A stretch of 64,000 bases of DNA, from the NCBI RefSeq assembly GCF_023617245.1, contig NZ_CP067396.1:5862001-5926000 (forward strand), in the 5' to 3' direction. Position numbers and translations under genes: made by a program. This DNA comes from Lysobacter enzymogenes. GTDB lineage: Bacteria > Pseudomonadota > Gammaproteobacteria > Xanthomonadales > Xanthomonadaceae. The notes beneath the pieces are model-generated. The model saw only the letters and a list, made by a program, of their open reading frames with translations, ran no database searches and was not told the origin of the DNA. Positions 43,834-52,500 of the stretch are shown here, in pieces. Positions within the stretch are counted from its first letter, which is position 1. The number at the start of each line of letters is the position of its first letter.

Positions 43834-44169
43834 ATGGATTTCATGAATTCGCCGATCGAATGGCTGAACTGGACCGGCCTGCACATGTCGCCGTGGAAGC
43901 TCATCGGCCTGGTCGGCGCGGTGATGTTCGGCGGCCGCTGGCTGGTCCAGTTCGTCGCCAGCAAGCGCATGGGCAAGCCGGTGATCCCGCGGGCGTTCTG
44001 GTACATGAGCCTGGTCGGCAGCGCGATGACCCTGAGCTACTTCCTGTTCTCGCAGAAGCAGGACTCGGTCGGCGTGATCCAGAACCTGTTCCCGGCGTTC
44101 ACCGCCGCCTACAGCCTGTACCTGGACATCAAGCACCGCGGCTGGAAACGCGACCGCGCCGGCCACTGA
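43834..44169 (+). CDS. Lipid-A-disaccharide-synthase N-terminal-domain (LABN) membrane protein
   Basis: The 111-aa protein has three membrane segments (WKLIGLVGAVMFGGRWLVQF, FWYMSLVGSAMTLSYFLF, and VIQNLFPAFTAAYSLYLDI). The pattern WxVQxxxSxRxGKxVxPxxFW is typical of LABN-domain proteins. These small proteins accompany GT2 enzymes and ArnT-like transferases. An ArnT-like (PMT) transferase is not found downstream; the next gene is on the opposite strand. A role in flipping or handling polyprenyl-linked sugars is plausible but unproven. Confidence 0.88.
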   Translation: MDFMNSPIEWLNWTGLHMSPWKLIGLVGAVMFGGRWLVQFVASKRMGKPVIPRAFWYMSLVGSAMTLSYFLFSQKQDSVGVIQNLFPAFTAAYSLYLDIKHRGWKRDRAGH

Positions 44170-44182
44170 CCCGGGGCGTTCG

Positions 44183-44581
44183 TCAGTCCAGCGCCTCGCA
44201 GCCGGGCGGCAGCGCCACCCAGGCGTGGCGCCGGTCGCCGTAGACCGACACCGTCGGCGGCGGCGGAAACGCCGGATCGGCGAACGCGCCGGCCGCGACC
44301 AGGACGATCCCGGGCAGCGCATCGGGCCGCCAGAACACGGTCGAGCCGCACTGCGGGCAAAAACCGAACCGGGCCACGTTGCCGCTGTCGCCGGCCTGGG
44401 CGTAGCCGCTGAACCGGCCGCGGATCGCGACCGCCGCCTCCGGGTAGCGCACCTGGTAGCCGAACGCGCTGCCGGTGCGGCGCTGGCAGGCCAGGCAATG
44501 GCAGATCGAGATCCGCAGCGGCTCGCCCTCGCAGTCCAGGCTGAGCTGGCCGCAGGCGCACGAAGCTGTGCGACGGCTCAT
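44183..44581 (-). CDS. GFA/CENP-V family zinc protein
   Basis: The 132-aa protein has the full zinc-cysteine pattern of the glutathione-dependent formaldehyde-activating (GFA) family: SCACGQL, then ICHCLACQRRTGSAF, then GFCPQCGSTVFW. Some members assist the reaction of formaldehyde with glutathione, but most are uncharacterised. It is convergent with the LABN gene (13-bp gap) and divergent from rpmB. No formaldehyde dehydrogenase is nearby, so substrate is unknown. Confidence 0.9.
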   Translation of the reverse strand: MSRRTASCACGQLSLDCEGEPLRISICHCLACQRRTGSAFGYQVRYPEAAVAIRGRFSGYAQAGDSGNVARFGFCPQCGSTVFWRPDALPGIVLVAAGAFADPAFPPPPTVSVYGDRRHAWVALPPGCEALD

Positions 44582-44651
44582 CGGCGTCCTCCTCACACGG
44601 GGCCGGGCGCCCCCGGCCATGGCCTCACACCGGCGCGCGGGCGCCAAGTGC

Positions 44652-44680
44652 TTGTTCCGGCGAAAATTCGCCGGCATAAT
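44652..44680 (+). promoter_or_regulatory. Sigma70-type promoter of rpmB-rpmG
   Basis: TTGTTC (44652-44657) and CATAAT (44675-44680) are spaced by exactly 17 bp. The spacer itself is a palindrome (CGGCGAAAATTCGCCG). The predicted leader to rpmB is about 180 nt, long enough for autoregulatory structure. Confidence 0.65.
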
Positions 44681-44868
44681 GCGCGGCTCGCTGTGTCCGG
44701 CGCATCCCTTGTGGAGGCCCGGGCGGTCCCGGAAGCGCGATTCCGGCCGCCAAGGTGCAGACGAGGTTTCCACCCGTATCGCGCGGTGCATGCATTCGAA
44801 TGCGGATGCCGGCATCGGGGCCGCCGCCTCCCTGGCTAAGGGAAGCAACCAACCTTTAGAGGTGCGCA

Positions 44869-45105
44869 ATGTCCCGCGTATGCCAAGTAACGGGCAAGCG
44901 AACGACGACCGGCAACAACGTCTCGCATGCCATGAACAAGACCCGCCGCCGTTTCCTCCCCAACCTGCACGAGCGCCGTTTCTGGGTCGCCAGTGAGAAC
45001 CGTTGGGTGAAGCTGCGCGTTTCCGCCCACGCCCTGCGCACCATCGACAAGAACGGCATCGACGCCGTCCTCGCCGAGCTGCGCGCCCGCGGCGAAAAGA
45101 TCTAA
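44869..45105 (+). CDS. rpmB: Ribosomal protein bL28
   Basis: The 78-aa protein MSRVCQVTGKRTTTGNNVSH continues with KTRRRFLPNLHERRFW and is a standard bL28 of the proteobacterial form with a single Cys, so it lacks the zinc-binding Cys pairs. It is a structural part of the 50S subunit. rpmG follows after 12 bp with AAGGAGG as its ribosome site, the usual operon. Confidence 0.98.
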   Translation: MSRVCQVTGKRTTTGNNVSHAMNKTRRRFLPNLHERRFWVASENRWVKLRVSAHALRTIDKNGIDAVLAELRARGEKI

Positions 45106-45117
45106 GGAGGATCGACC

Positions 45118-45282
45118 ATGGCTTCCAAGCGCGACAAGATCCGCCTGATCTCGACGGCGAACACCGGTCACTTCTACACGACCGACAAGAACAAGAAGAA
45201 CACCCCGGGCAAGATGGAGATCAAGAAGTACGATCCCGTCGTCCGCAAGCACGTGATCTACAAGGAAGGCAAGATCAAGTGA
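45118..45282 (+). CDS. rpmG: Ribosomal protein bL33 (zinc-free form)
   Basis: The 54-aa protein begins MASKRDKIRLISTANTGHFY and ends KHVIYKEGKIK. It lacks CxxC pairs, so it is the zinc-independent C-minus type. AAGGAGG lies 6 bp before the ATG. It is co-transcribed with rpmB. Immediately downstream begins a duplicated terminator-bearing block. Confidence 0.98.
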   Translation: MASKRDKIRLISTANTGHFYTTDKNKKNTPGKMEIKKYDPVVRKHVIYKEGKIK

Positions 45283-45368
45283 CGCAATGGCGCGTTCGCG
45301 CGCAGCGCGAACGCCTTTGCCATTGCGTCATCCCCGCGAACGCGGGGATCCAGAGCCTTCAGAGACAA

Positions 45369-45394
45369 CCCGCCTACCCGGCGGGTTTTCTTTT
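45369..45394 (+). terminator. Rho-independent terminator of rpmB-rpmG
   Basis: CCCGCC, loop TACCC, GGCGGG, then TTTTCTTTT. This is the first strong stem with a T-run after rpmG. Confidence 0.85.
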
Positions 45395-45499
45395 GAGCGA
45401 AAGGCCGCCCATCCCAATGCGCCCGTTCGCGCGCAGCGCGAACGCCTTTGCCATTGCGTCATCCCCGCGAACGCGGGGATCCAGAGCCTTCAGAGAGGA

Positions 45500-45528
45500 C
45501 CCGCCCTACCCGGCGGGTTTTCTTTTGG
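45500..45528 (+). terminator. Duplicated terminator, second copy
   Basis: CCCGCC, CTACC, CGGCGGG then TTTTCTTTT. It is the same structure as the upstream terminator, carried in the second copy of the tandem block. Confidence 0.8.
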
Positions 45529-45587
45529 GCGCGAAGACGTGAGCCCGTTGGCGGGGCATCGTGCTTGCGATGCGATCCGCCACCCCG

Positions 45588-45832
45588 CGGTCGCGGCTTG
45601 CGCCGCTCCTGCAGGATGCCCATCGCGCTTCGCGGCGATCGGAGCCTGCGACGAACCTGCCTGCACGGCGGGTTTTCTTTTGCTCGATGGCGGGAGCCCA
45701 TCGCCAGGACGTCGTGCTTGCGGCGCGATCTGCCGCTTCGCGGTCGCGGCTTGCGCCGCTCCTACAGGGCGCTTACCCGCCTTCGCGGAGAACCGGTTGC
45801 GGCTGTAGGAACGGCGCAAGCCGCGACCGCGA
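45588..45832. repeat. Family B repeats, several units
   Basis: Units with GGCTTGCGCCGCTCCTGCAG and GGCTTGCGCCGCTCCTACAG occur on the plus strand at about 45592 and 45744, and an inverted unit with GTAGGAACGGCGCAAGCCGC at about 45804. Confidence 0.8.
45656..45681 (+). terminator. Third, diverged terminator copy
   Basis: CCTGCCTGCACGGCGGGTTT followed by TCTTTT. The left arm has diverged and the stem is weaker; the T-run is intact. It is probably an older duplicate. Confidence 0.55.
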
Positions 45833-45870
45833 CACCCCGCACCCACGACGCAAGCGGCCGCCGCAACGAA

Positions 45871-45972
45871 CGTGGGAGGGACGTCGGCCTCAACGCTATC
45901 GTCCGCGCCCGCCCGGCTTTCGCAACGACGCGAGCCGACCGCAACGCATCGGAGCCGAAGCCCCTCCCACCG
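45871..45972. repeat. Family A-like repeat pair
   Basis: GTGGGAGGGACGTCGGCCTC at the left and GAGCCGAAGCCCCTCCCAC at the right enclose a diverged core of about 60 bp. It lies just downstream of the first protease gene. Confidence 0.65.
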
Positions 45973-45988
45973 ATTCCGACTCACTCCG

Positions 45989-47227
45989 TCACGGCACCAC
46001 GCCGCCGAAGTAGCTCGACACCTGCGGCCAGATCAACTGCATCTTCACTCCGCGATTGGGCGCGGCCGCGTTGCAGTTGCCGCCGAAGTGGTGCAGCGCC
46101 ACCACCTTGTGCGAAGAACGCGCCAGCACCGGCGAGCCGGAGTTGCCGCCTTCGGTGTCGCAGTAATAGCCCGCGTCGGTATCGGTGCCGTAGCCGTCGG
46201 CATCGGCGTCGATGACCTTGCAACGGCCGCCGCCGTCGCGGTCGCTGACCACCGACAGTTCCTTCATGCGCGTGTCGGGATGGCCGCTGATGTAGATCTC
46301 CTCGCCGACCACCGGCTTGCGCACGTCCAGGCTCAGGTAGCCGAAGCTGGAAATGCTGGCGAAGTTCTTCACCGTCAGCAGGGTGTAGTCCAGGGTCTGG
46401 TTGGTCTTGAGCATCCGGTCGCCGGCGACTTTCGTCAGCGCGCCGCTGGTGGTGCCGGCGCAGGTCGTGGCCTGGTAGTTGAACCAGAACTCCGAGCCGG
46501 CCACGTCGGCGGCGCTGTCCAGGCAGTGGTTGTTGGTGAAGATGCGGTTGTCCGGCCCGACCCGCCACGCGGTGCACCACTTGGTGCCGTTGAGCAGGAT
46601 CAGCGCGACCGGCTTGGAGCGCGCCACCGCGGTGGCGTCGGTGCTGGCGTAGCAGGCGACCGGACGGCTGTCCTTGGTGCCGCAGATCGACTTGGCCGAG
46701 CCGCCGCCGTTGAGCAGCCCGGCGTCGCTGAGCTCGCCCATCATCGCCTGCGGAAAGCCTTCGTCGTAGCGCGCCACGCGCACGCCGTGGTGCGGCGCCC
46801 ACGGTTCGGTCGGCGTGCCGGTCAGACGCAGCACCGCGGTGTCGCCGGCCACCGACATCGCGCCGAAGCGGGTCTTGCCGTCTTCGCCGAGCGCGGCGTC
46901 GACCGTGTAGCGGCCCAGATCGCCCTTGCGGTAGCGATGGACCTCGCTGCGCTTGGGATCGGACACTTCCAGCACCACGCCCGCGGGCAGGTCGAACTGG
47001 GCGAAATGCACCTTGATGTAGGCCGCGTCGGCGGCGTGGATCTTCACCGGCGCCGACCACGCGGATTTGGACAGGCCCGATTGCGCGCCCAGGCGCAGAT
47101 CGATCGCGCGCGACTGGCCCGCCAGCGACGGCCCCGGCGTCGTATCGGCGGCCAGCGCCGGCGTCGCCAGCATCCAGCCCAACAGCGCGACGGCCAGCGC
47201 GCGCGGTGCGGCATTCGAAAGTTTCAT
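45989..47227 (-). CDS. Secreted trypsin-fold serine protease (lysyl-endopeptidase-like), copy 1
   Basis: The 412-aa preproprotein has a signal peptide ending TPALAA. A pro-region of about 150 residues follows (YIKVHFAQFDLPAGVVLEVS), then a trypsin-like domain: FTNNHCLD (His), LDYTLLTV (Asp) and CDTEGGNSGSPVLA (Ser). Several Cys pairs are consistent with extracellular disulfides. The fold and the LPAG pro-region resemble Lysobacter/Achromobacter lysyl endopeptidases, though the specificity pocket was not checked. ATG 47227 was chosen for the signal peptide. A close paralogue of identical length lies directly upstream on the same strand. Confidence 0.9.
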   Translation of the reverse strand: MKLSNAAPRALAVALLGWMLATPALAADTTPGPSLAGQSRAIDLRLGAQSGLSKSAWSAPVKIHAADAAYIKVHFAQFDLPAGVVLEVSDPKRSEVHRYRKGDLGRYTVDAALGEDGKTRFGAMSVAGDTAVLRLTGTPTEPWAPHHGVRVARYDEGFPQAMMGELSDAGLLNGGGSAKSICGTKDSRPVACYASTDATAVARSKPVALILLNGTKWCTAWRVGPDNRIFTNNHCLDSAADVAGSEFWFNYQATTCAGTTSGALTKVAGDRMLKTNQTLDYTLLTVKNFASISSFGYLSLDVRKPVVGEEIYISGHPDTRMKELSVVSDRDGGGRCKVIDADADGYGTDTDAGYYCDTEGGNSGSPVLARSSHKVVALHHFGGNCNAAAPNRGVKMQLIWPQVSSYFGGVVP

Positions 47228-47455
47228 CGTCGTCTCCGTGTTGCGATTCGGCGCTCTCCGCAAATCCGCGACCGGTCTGCAGGCGCCGCGAACGAGCTTG
47301 CACAGCCGCGAGCGCGCACGGACGCCGCGCGCGCGGCGCGAACCGCATCGAAGCGTGACCGGCATCGGATTCGCCCGGCGGATGTCGCGAACTTGAATCC
47401 AGCGCAAGCCGGCGCTGTGCGCGCGGTGTTAACGCGAAGCGATGATGCGGCAAAG

Positions 47456-47483
47456 AAAAACCCGCGCGATCGCGCGGGTTTTT
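47456..47483. terminator. Bidirectional terminator between the protease genes
   Basis: AAAAACCCGCGCGATCGCGC followed by GGGTTTTT is a near-perfect palindrome with A- and T-runs. It lies 40 bp past the stop of protease copy 2 and separates its transcript from copy 1, whose own promoter must lie in 47228-47455. Confidence 0.85.
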
Positions 47484-47523
47484 CCGACCGTTCGTACGCG
47501 CGCGAGCGCGTCGCGCGCCGGCC

Positions 47524-48762
47524 TCAGGGAATCACGCCGCCGAAATGCGTCGACACCTGCGGCCAGATCAGCGAGATCTTCGCGCCGGAATTGAAGCAGC
47601 CGCCGAAGTGGTGCAGCGCCAGCACCTTGCCGCTGGAACGCGCGATCACCGGCGAGCCCGAGCTGCCGCCTTCGGTGTCGCAGTAATAGCCCACGTCGCT
47701 GTTGGCGGCGTTGCCGGTGACGCTGGGCGCGTCGACGCGGCACTTGCCGGTGCTGTTCTGGGTGTCGGCGACGCTGAGCTCCTTCATCCGCCCGCCCGGA
47801 TGGCCGGCGATGAAGATGCCTTCGTTGGCGACCGCCGCGCGCGGATCCAGGCCCAGCGAACCGAAGCTGGCGATATTGGCGAAGTTGTTCACCGTGAACA
47901 GAGTGTAGTCCAGGGTGACGTCGGTCTTGAGCAACTGCGCGCCGGTCACCTTGGTCACCGTCGCCTGCGCGCCGGTGCAGCTGCTGCGCTGGTAATTGAA
48001 CCAGAACTCGGCGCCGGCCACGCCGGCGGCGGTGCTGATGCAGTGGTTGTTGGTGAACATGCGGTTCTGCGAGCTCACCCGCCACGCGGTGCACAGGCTG
48101 CCGCCGCTCATGACCGCGCGCGCCACCGGCTTGGAGGCGTTGAAGGCCTGGGTGTCGCTGGTCGAGTAGCAGGCCGCGGCCTGCTTGTTGTCGGTGCCGC
48201 AGATCGACTTGGCGCCGACGTTCGTGCTCAGCAGCCCTTCGTTCTGCAGCTCCGGCAGCATGTCCTCCGGATAGCCTTCCAGATAGCGCGAGACCTTGAC
48301 CCCGTGATCCTTGCGCCACGGCTCGCGCGCGCTGCCGACCAGGCGCAGCACCGCGACCGGTCCGGAGATCGACATCGCCGAGAAGCGGGTCTTGCCGTCT
48401 TCGCCGAGATCGGCCGCGACGGTGTGGCCGTCGCGGTGATCGGCGCTGTAGCGGTAGACCTCGCGGCCGTCGGGGCTGGCGACTTCCAGGGTCACGCCCG
48501 CCGGCAGCGAGAAGTGTTCGAAGTGCACCTTGATGAAGGACGCGTCGGGCGTGCGGATTTCCACCGCCTTGGCGCCCGCGTCGACGCCGGCGCGGCCGAC
48601 CCGGCCGGGCTGCGCGCCCAGTTGCAGGTCGGCGGCGCGCACGTCGGCGATCTTGATCGGCGCCGACGCGCCGGGCGCGGTCTGCGCGGCGGCCGACAGC
48701 GACAGGCACAGTGCGCTGGCAAGCAGCGCGGGCGCGAGCAGTTTGGGCATTGCGTGGTTCAT
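47524..48762 (-). CDS. Secreted trypsin-fold serine protease (lysyl-endopeptidase-like), copy 2
   Basis: The 412-aa preproprotein is a paralogue of the downstream gene product. The signal peptide is MPKLLAPALLASALCLSLSA and a little beyond, the pro-region contains FIKVHFEHFSLPAGVTLEVA, and the catalytic residues lie in FTNNHCIS, LDYTLFTV and CDTEGGSSGSPVIA. Start 48762 (MNHAMPK) follows AGGAGGGA. It is likely part of the lytic enzyme set used by Lysobacter against other microbes. Substrate preference cannot be read off; copies 1 and 2 differ most in the pro-region and surface loops. Confidence 0.9.
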   Translation of the reverse strand: MNHAMPKLLAPALLASALCLSLSAAAQTAPGASAPIKIADVRAADLQLGAQPGRVGRAGVDAGAKAVEIRTPDASFIKVHFEHFSLPAGVTLEVASPDGREVYRYSADHRDGHTVAADLGEDGKTRFSAMSISGPVAVLRLVGSAREPWRKDHGVKVSRYLEGYPEDMLPELQNEGLLSTNVGAKSICGTDNKQAAACYSTSDTQAFNASKPVARAVMSGGSLCTAWRVSSQNRMFTNNHCISTAAGVAGAEFWFNYQRSSCTGAQATVTKVTGAQLLKTDVTLDYTLFTVNNFANIASFGSLGLDPRAAVANEGIFIAGHPGGRMKELSVADTQNSTGKCRVDAPSVTGNAANSDVGYYCDTEGGSSGSPVIARSSGKVLALHHFGGCFNSGAKISLIWPQVSTHFGGVIP

Positions 48763-49124
48763 TCGCTGGTCCCTCCTGGGATGTGGCGGCGCGAACACGA
48801 CACGAGGCGATGAAGCGGACAGGCGCGCGCCGCCGCGCCGCGCGACAAGCGCGGCGGACGGCGTGGCGAGTGCTGGCGCCGGGGCGGTTGTTGAGGTGGC
48901 GCACGGCAAGAGGCCCTGCCGTGCGCGGGCGACCTTGGCAAATGCCGTCGGGGCAAACCGTGATCGCAGTGGAGTCCGCGGCGCGCCGACGGCGGTGCGT
49001 GGCGGAACCTTGATAGGCCGCTCAGCGCGACTGTGGCGCGGGTGGAGGGCGTTCAGGGCGTTGCGGGTGAAGGGGTGCGCGTTGCGGCAGGACAGCAATG
49101 CTTGAGTGGGTGGGAATGGGGGTT

Positions 49125-49206
49125 CGGAGTCGGAGTCGGAGTCGGAGTCGGAGTCGGGAGTCGGGAGTCGGGAGTCGGGAGTCGGGATTCGGGATTCGGG
49201 ATTCGG
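49125..49206 (+). repeat. G-rich microsatellite with quadruplex potential
   Basis: Hexamer CGGAGT units (about five) change into heptamers CGGGAGT (about four) and CGGGATT (about three). Seven or more GGG runs are spaced by 4 nt, which satisfies the common G-quadruplex pattern. A related GGGAATC pair occurs at about 61782-61798. Confidence 0.88.
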
Positions 49207-49249
49207 GTTATTGGAAATCGTTTGCGCGACAGCGCGACGGCGCCTTTGC

Positions 49250-49336
49250 CGTCATCCCCGCGAAAGCGGGGATCCAGAGACTTCAGCGCCATGTCGCGAT
49301 GAAGCCCTGGATCCCCGCCTTCGCGGGGATGACGTC
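49250..49336. repeat. Family C repeat, full inverted unit
   Basis: Arms GTCATCCCCGCGAAAGCGGG and CCCCGCCTTCGCGGGGATGAC enclose about 45 bp. Half-units occur in the duplicated block at 45.3-45.5 kb and at 61835-61855; a diverged full unit is at 59881-59962. Confidence 0.85.
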
Positions 49337-49580
49337 CTGGCAGGAGCGCCAGCGGTTGTGGAATGACGTTCTCGCAGGAGCGCCGGCGATCGTGGGAGGG
49401 CCTTCAGACCCGACGCTTTCCGCCCGGTTCGCCAACCCCCGGTTCGCCCGACGTTTCGATGCGCCCAACCACCGCACCGCACCGACAGCGCTGCGGCCAA
49501 AGTCGCATCCCCTCCCCCGGCCCGCCCTCGTCACCGAAGCCGTACACTCGACCGACCTCACCACCCCGGCACCCGCGCCC

Positions 49581-52500
49581 TTGATCCCCGGCTGGATCCT
49601 GCTGCTGGTTTCGGCCGGCTACGTCGGCCTGCTGTTCGCGGTCGCCTATTACGGCGACCAGCGCGAGCGTTCGCCGCGCGCGCGCTGGCTGCGCACGGCC
49701 GTGTATTCGCTGGCGCTGGCGGTGTACTGCTCGTCGTGGACCTTCTACGGCGCGGTCGGCACCGCCGCGCGCACCGGCCTGGGCTTCCTGCCGATCTACC
49801 TCGGCCCGCTGCTGATGCTGGCCTTCGGCTGGCGCATCCTCGAACGCCTGGTGCTGATCTCCGGCGAACACCGCATCGTCTCCATCGCCGACTTCCTGTC
49901 CTCGCGCTACGGCCGCGCACCGGGCCTGGCCGCGCTGGTCGCGGCGGTCGCGCTGACCGCGGCCGTGCCGTACGTCGCGCTGCAGTTCAAGGCGGTGGCG
50001 ATGAGCGTGCAGGTGCTGGCCGGGGTGCCCGCCGACGCCGGCCTGCTCGCCGATCCGGCGTTCTACGTGGCGATGATGCTGGCGGTGTTCGCGATCCTGT
50101 TCGGCACCCGCCGGGTCGACGCCACCGAGCACCACCACGGCATGGTCCTGGCGGTGGCGCTGGAATCGCTGGTCAAGCTGATCGCCTTCGTCGCCATCGG
50201 CGTGTTCGCCCTGGTCCATCTGCCGGGCCTGGGCGACTACGGCGCGCGCATGCAGCAGGCCGCGCGCGTGGTCATGCAGCCGGGCCTGCCCGACGGCTTC
50301 ATCACCCAGACCCTGCTCGCGTTCGCCGCCATCGTCTGCCTGCCGCGCCAGTTCCACGTCGCCGTGGTCGAGTGCCAGGACCCCAACGACCTGCGCCCCG
50401 CGCGCTGGCTGTTCGGCGGCTATCTGGCGCTGATCAGCCTGCTGGTGGTGCCGATCACCCTGGCCGGGCAGGCCGTGCTCGGCGGCACCGGCGTCTCGCC
50501 GGACACCTACGTGCTGGCGCTGCCGCTGCAGCTGGACCAACAGGCGCTGGCGCTGATGGTCTACATCGGCGGCTTCTCCGCCGCCACCGGCATGGTGATC
50601 GTGTCGTCGGTGGCGCTGTCGACCATGGTCAGCAACGACCTGGTGATGCCGCTGCTGCTGCGCAGCGGCCTGCTGCACGAAGCGCCGCACCAAAGCCCGG
50701 GCATCGACCGCCAGGTGCTGTGGGTGCGCCGGGTCACCATCGTGCTGCTGGCGCTGATGGCCTACGGCTACCACCGCGCCTCGCTCGGCGCGAACGGGCT
50801 CGCCCAGCACGGCCTGCTCGCGTTCGCCGCGGTCGCGCAGTTCGCCCCGGCGCTGATCGGCGGCCTGTACTGGCGCGGCGCCAGCCGCTCCGGCGCGCTG
50901 TCCGGCCTGCTCGCAGGCACCGTGGTGTGGGCCTACACCCTGCTGCTGCCGGCGCTGAGCCGGATCGGCTGGATCGATGAGCGCTGGCTCGACACCGGCC
51001 CGCTCGCGATCGACTGGCTGCGTCCGGAGCAGTTGTTCGGGCTGCTCGGCTGGGACCCGCTGACCCACGGCACGTTCTGGTCGCTGCTGTTCAATGTCGG
51101 CACCTTCCTGTTCGTGTCCGCGCGCCAGCGTCCGCGCCTGCAGGAACAACTGCTGGCCGCGCCGTTCCTCGACCCGTACGTGCGCCGCCCCGCGCTCGGC
51201 CCCGGCGGCTGGGCCGGCAGCGTGCGCGGCGGCGAACTGCTGGCGCTGGCCGAACGCATCGTCGGCGAGCGCCACGCGCGCCGCGCGTTCGAGGACTACG
51301 CGCGCCAGTTGGGCCGCGAATGGCAGCCCGAGCAACCGGCCGACCGCGCCCTGGCCCAGTTCACCGAGCGCCTGCTGGCCGCGGCGATCGGCGCGGCCTC
51401 CGCGCGCCTGACCCTGACCAGCGCGCTGCGCGGCTCGGGCATGGAGCTGGGCGAAGTGGTCGCGCTGCTCGACGAGGCCAACCAGGAGCTGCGCTTCAAC
51501 CGGCAGGTGCTGTCGACCACGATGGAGAACATCAGCCAGGGCGTCAGCGTGGTCGATCCGCAGATGCGGCTGGTGGCGTGGAACCGGCGCTATCAGGAAC
51601 TGTTCGATTACCCAGACGGCATGCTCTACGTCGGCCGGCCGGTCGCCGACCTGCTGCGCTGGAACGCCGAACGCGGCGAGATGGGCCCGGGCCGGCTCGA
51701 CGAGGCCAGCATCGACGAACTGGTGCGCCGGCGCCTGGCCCACCTGCGCGCCGGCGCGCCGCACGTGTTCGAACGCGTGCGCCCGAACGGGCAGGTGATC
51801 GAGATGGTCGGCCGGCCGCTGGTCGGCGGCGGCTACGTCACCAGCTACAGCGACGTCACCGACTACAAGCGCGTCGAACAGGCGCTGCGCGAGGCCAACG
51901 AGAACCTGGAGCAGCGCGTGGAGCAGCGCACCCAGGAGGCCGAATCGGCGCAGCAGTCCAAGACCCGCTTCCTGGCCGCGGTCAGCCACGACGTGCTGCA
52001 GCCGCTCAACGCCGCGCGCCTGTTCACCACCGCGCTGCGCGAGAGCGACAGCTTCGACGAGCAGCGGCGCCTGGCCGAGCGCGTGGACGCCTCGCTGCGC
52101 GCGGCCGAGGACCTGCTCGACGGCCTGCTCGATATCTCGCGCCTGGACGCCGGCGCGCTGCGTCCGGAGCCGAGCGACTTCGACGCCGGCGAACTGCTGC
52201 GCGAACTGGCCGCGCAATACGCGCCCAGCGCCGGCGGCCGCGGCCTGGAACTGCGGGTGCGCGCGCCGCTGGGGGCGATGCCGGTGCGCAGCGACCGCCG
52301 CCTGCTGCGCCGCGCGCTGCAGAACTTCCTCGCCAACGCGCTGCGCTACACCCGCGAGGGCGGCGTGCTGCTGGCGGCGCGCGCGCGGCCGCACGTGAAC
52401 CGGATCGAGCTGCAGGTCTGGGACACCGGCCCCGGCATTCCCGAACACCACCTGGACCAGATCTTCGACGAGTTCCGCCGCTTCGACCAACCCGGCAGCG

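Larger units (their letters stand above)
45294..45531. repeat. Tandem duplication, two copies of about 106 bp
   Basis: Copy 1 (about 45294-45399) and copy 2 (about 45425-45531) are almost identical. Each starts with GTTCGCGCGCAGCGCGAACG, a perfect hairpin, contains a family C unit (CATCCCCGCGAACGCGGGGA), and ends with a terminator CCGGCGGGTTTTCTTTT. Differences are a few bases near the terminator loop. Confidence 0.88.
45283..45988. other. 706-bp repeat-filled spacer downstream of rpmG
   Basis: No gene is supported. From left to right it holds a tandem duplication of about 106 bp with two terminators, a third terminator copy, several family B units between about 45588 and 45832, and a long family A pair (45871-45972). 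It separates the ribosomal operon from the convergent protease gene and looks like a hot spot for repeat insertion. Confidence 0.7.
48763..49580. other. 818-bp spacer between protease copy 2 and the CrbS-type gene
   Basis: No gene is supported. It holds the protease promoter region (left), a G-rich microsatellite (49125-49206), a full family C inverted repeat (49250-49336) and a family A half-unit near 49396-49425. The promoter and true start of the kinase gene are hard to place because the repeats leave long open frames through this region. Confidence 0.65.

Noticed and set aside
49098..49580. N-terminal extension of about 160 residues on the CrbS-type kinase
   Set aside because: It would be translated from the microsatellite and family C and A repeats; conserved sequence begins at the first membrane segment.
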